Below, in pieces: positions 5,548 through 6,834 of a stretch of DNA of 6,834 bases. How positions within the stretch are numbered: the stretch's first letter is position 1; every line of letters begins with the position of its first letter. The position numbers were made by a program, and so were the translations under genes. This DNA is from Clostridiales bacterium. GTDB lineage: Bacteria; Bacillota; Clostridia; Oscillospirales; Acutalibacteraceae. The stretch is taken from positions 1-6,834 of the forward strand of contig JAAYWU010000116.1 of NCBI GenBank assembly GCA_012516295.1, in the 5' to 3' direction. A model generated the notes under the pieces. That model made no database searches. It was not told the origin of the DNA and saw only the letters and a list, made by a program, of their open reading frames with translations.

Positions 5548-6834
5548 TCAGGATTCCTGCTGCGCCAAATTCAGCATAACCGAGACGGTAAAGGTCCGGC
5601 TGTCATGCTGTATGGAGCAGGTGCCGTGATATTTTTCCGCTACCTTCTGCACGTTGGAAAGCCCGATGCCGCAAATTCCCCCTCCTGTTTTCACGGAGCG
5701 ATAGACATCGTTTTCCTTGCGCACATAGCCGTTATAGGTATTGGATATTTTGATAAACAGGCAGTCCGCTTTTATCCTCGCATCGATGGACAAATCTTTC
5801 TTGACCGACGGGTCATCGATCCTTTCAAGCGCTTCCATCGCGTTGTCCAGAAGGTTCCCAAACAGGATACATAAATCCACGTTTTCAATGGGCAGCGACG
5901 GCGGCAGAAAAACGGACACCGAGGGCGCCACCCCCATTTCCTCGATTTTGGCCAGCTTCTGGGCGATGATAATATCAATAATGACGTTCCCGCTCTGATA
6001 AGGCAGCTTCGTATCGCAAATGTCCTGATATACGGAGGAAATGTAGCGTTGCGCCTCCTCGCATTGGCCGAGCTTCAGCATGGAGGAAACGCAGCGCATA
6101 TGGTTCTTGATATCATGGCGTATTGCGATTACCTCCCGCTGGGAGGCTTCCAGATTCGTATAGTAATCTTCCTGCATTTCCAGCATTTTGCGGAACATCG
6201 CGTAGCGTTCGCTGGTTTCGTCCAGAACAACCGTTTTATCCAGCAGGTAAAACACCGCCAGCGCCATGCAGATGAGCAGGACCGCGGCGTCGCCGTACAA
6301 CGGAAGGCTGTTCCGGTCCAGCGAATGGATAAAAACCCGGGTTACAATATAGAGCACGCCCGTCGGCGCCAAAAAGACAAAGAGCGTGTAGGGGATAATC
6401 TTATTTTCAAGCCGCAGCTTCCGAAAGCGCAGAATAACCGCTACAAAAAGCAGGAAGAACAGGCAGGCTGCAATCTGCGTTTCCGCCCCCAGCACCAGGT
6501 CGGACGGAAGCGCCGGAAGCGTCTGTTTTTCCAGCTTTCCCAATATAAAATAAACGGCGAAGAGCTTCCCGGCGTAATTCAGAACCACAAACAAGAAGCA
6601 CGTAAGCGCTTTTATCTGAAGGTTCTCTTCAAAGTACACAACCGCCAGAATAAAAGTAAAGATCAGGTAGAATGGCGCGGTTGAAAACAGGGGGCAGTTG
6701 AGGCTGTACGATATGAACTGAAAAATAAAATAGGACAAAAGGCCGAGCAAATTGTATGTCTGCGTCACCTGCTTCTTCATCGTCAGAAACGCAGCGTAAA
6801 GCCGGTTTAAAATGATGGTTTCCGCCAAAGAAAG
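5548..6834 (-). CDS. AgrC-like GHKL sensor histidine kinase, start beyond right edge
   Basis: This is the membrane sensor of a two-component system. The frame is open through the right edge. A TTG at 6828 (426 aa) is the first possible start inside the window, but it has no visible ribosome site and cuts into what looks like the first hydrophobic segment, so the true start is probably outside. Using that numbering, about six membrane segments lie between residues 27 and 197. A linker follows, then the phosphoacceptor box RHDIKNH with H238, the N box FGNLLDNAMEAL with N325 and N329, and the glycine box GGGICGIGLSNV (382-393) of the GHKL ATPase. The RHDxxNH form and the multi-TM sensor are typical of the AgrC/peptide-sensing and LytTR-partner kinases of Bacillota. 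No response regulator is in the window; it would be expected to the right. rlmD follows 64 nt downstream. The ligand is unknown. Confidence 0.92.
   Translation of the reverse strand, partial: LSLAETIILNRLYAAFLTMKKQVTQTYNLLGLLSYFIFQFISYSLNCPLFSTAPFYLIFTFILAVVYFEENLQIKALTCFLFVVLNYAGKLFAVYFILGKLEKQTLPALPSDLVLGAETQIAACLFFLLFVAVILRFRKLRLENKIIPYTLFVFLAPTGVLYIVTRVFIHSLDRNSLPLYGDAAVLLICMALAVFYLLDKTVVLDETSERYAMFRKMLEMQEDYYTNLEASQREVIAIRHDIKNHMRCVSSMLKLGQCEEAQRYISSVYQDICDTKLPYQSGNVIIDIIIAQKLAKIEEMGVAPSVSVFLPPSLPIENVDLCILFGNLLDNAMEALERIDDPSVKKDLSIDARIKADCLFIKISNTYNGYVRKENDVYRSVKTGGGICGIGLSNVQKVAEKYHGTCSIQHDSRTFTVSVMLNLAQQES

Noticed and set aside
6049..6684. 211-aa plus-strand ORF opposite the sensor kinase
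   Set aside because: It lies antisense to the H box and membrane segments of a clear kinase and is rich in Gln, Arg and Lys as expected from reverse reading of hydrophobic codons.

Overview
The window reads as chromosomal DNA from a Gram-positive, low-to-moderate-GC anaerobe, most likely a member of the Clostridia (Bacillota; an Oscillospiraceae-like genome would fit). This rests on four things: a clostridial-type FeoB N-terminus next to a stand-alone small FeoA, strong GGAGG-type ribosome binding sites with GTG and TTG starts, a MepA-type MATE exporter under a TetR regulator, and an AgrC-like GHKL sensor kinase. The genus is inference; no rRNA or tRNA is present to settle it.

Layout from left to right. 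Positions 1-1184 (minus strand) hold the ferrous iron uptake genes feoA and feoB. feoB runs off the left edge after 288 codons, and an imperfect hairpin terminator or attenuator lies between the two genes. Positions 1185-1403 are the divergent intergenic region. It carries a fully consensus promoter (TTGACA, 18-bp spacer, TATAAT) followed at once by a 23-bp perfect palindrome, both serving the rightward tetR gene. Positions 1404-3426 (plus strand) are tetR and a MATE-family multidrug/cation antiporter, which form a self-regulated efflux unit. Positions 3483-4229 (minus strand) are a class I SAM-dependent methyltransferase gene broken by one in-frame TAA, with the reading frame otherwise intact on both sides. 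Positions 4283-4310 are a strong rho-independent terminator. Positions 4317-5483 (minus) are a 23S rRNA uracil-C5 methyltransferase (RlmD/RlmCD family) with the iron-sulfur cysteines but no TRAM domain. Positions 5548-6834 (minus) are a membrane sensor histidine kinase whose start lies beyond the right edge.

Functionally these look like several independent small units side by side: iron uptake, regulated efflux, a decaying AT-rich methyltransferase, and a kinase-rRNA methylase pair that may be co-transcribed leftward. I see no mobile element, CRISPR array, RNA gene, phage gene or toxin-antitoxin pair. I found no convincing undescribed system. The items most worth a second look are the tetR promoter/operator architecture and the single nonsense codon in the methyltransferase.
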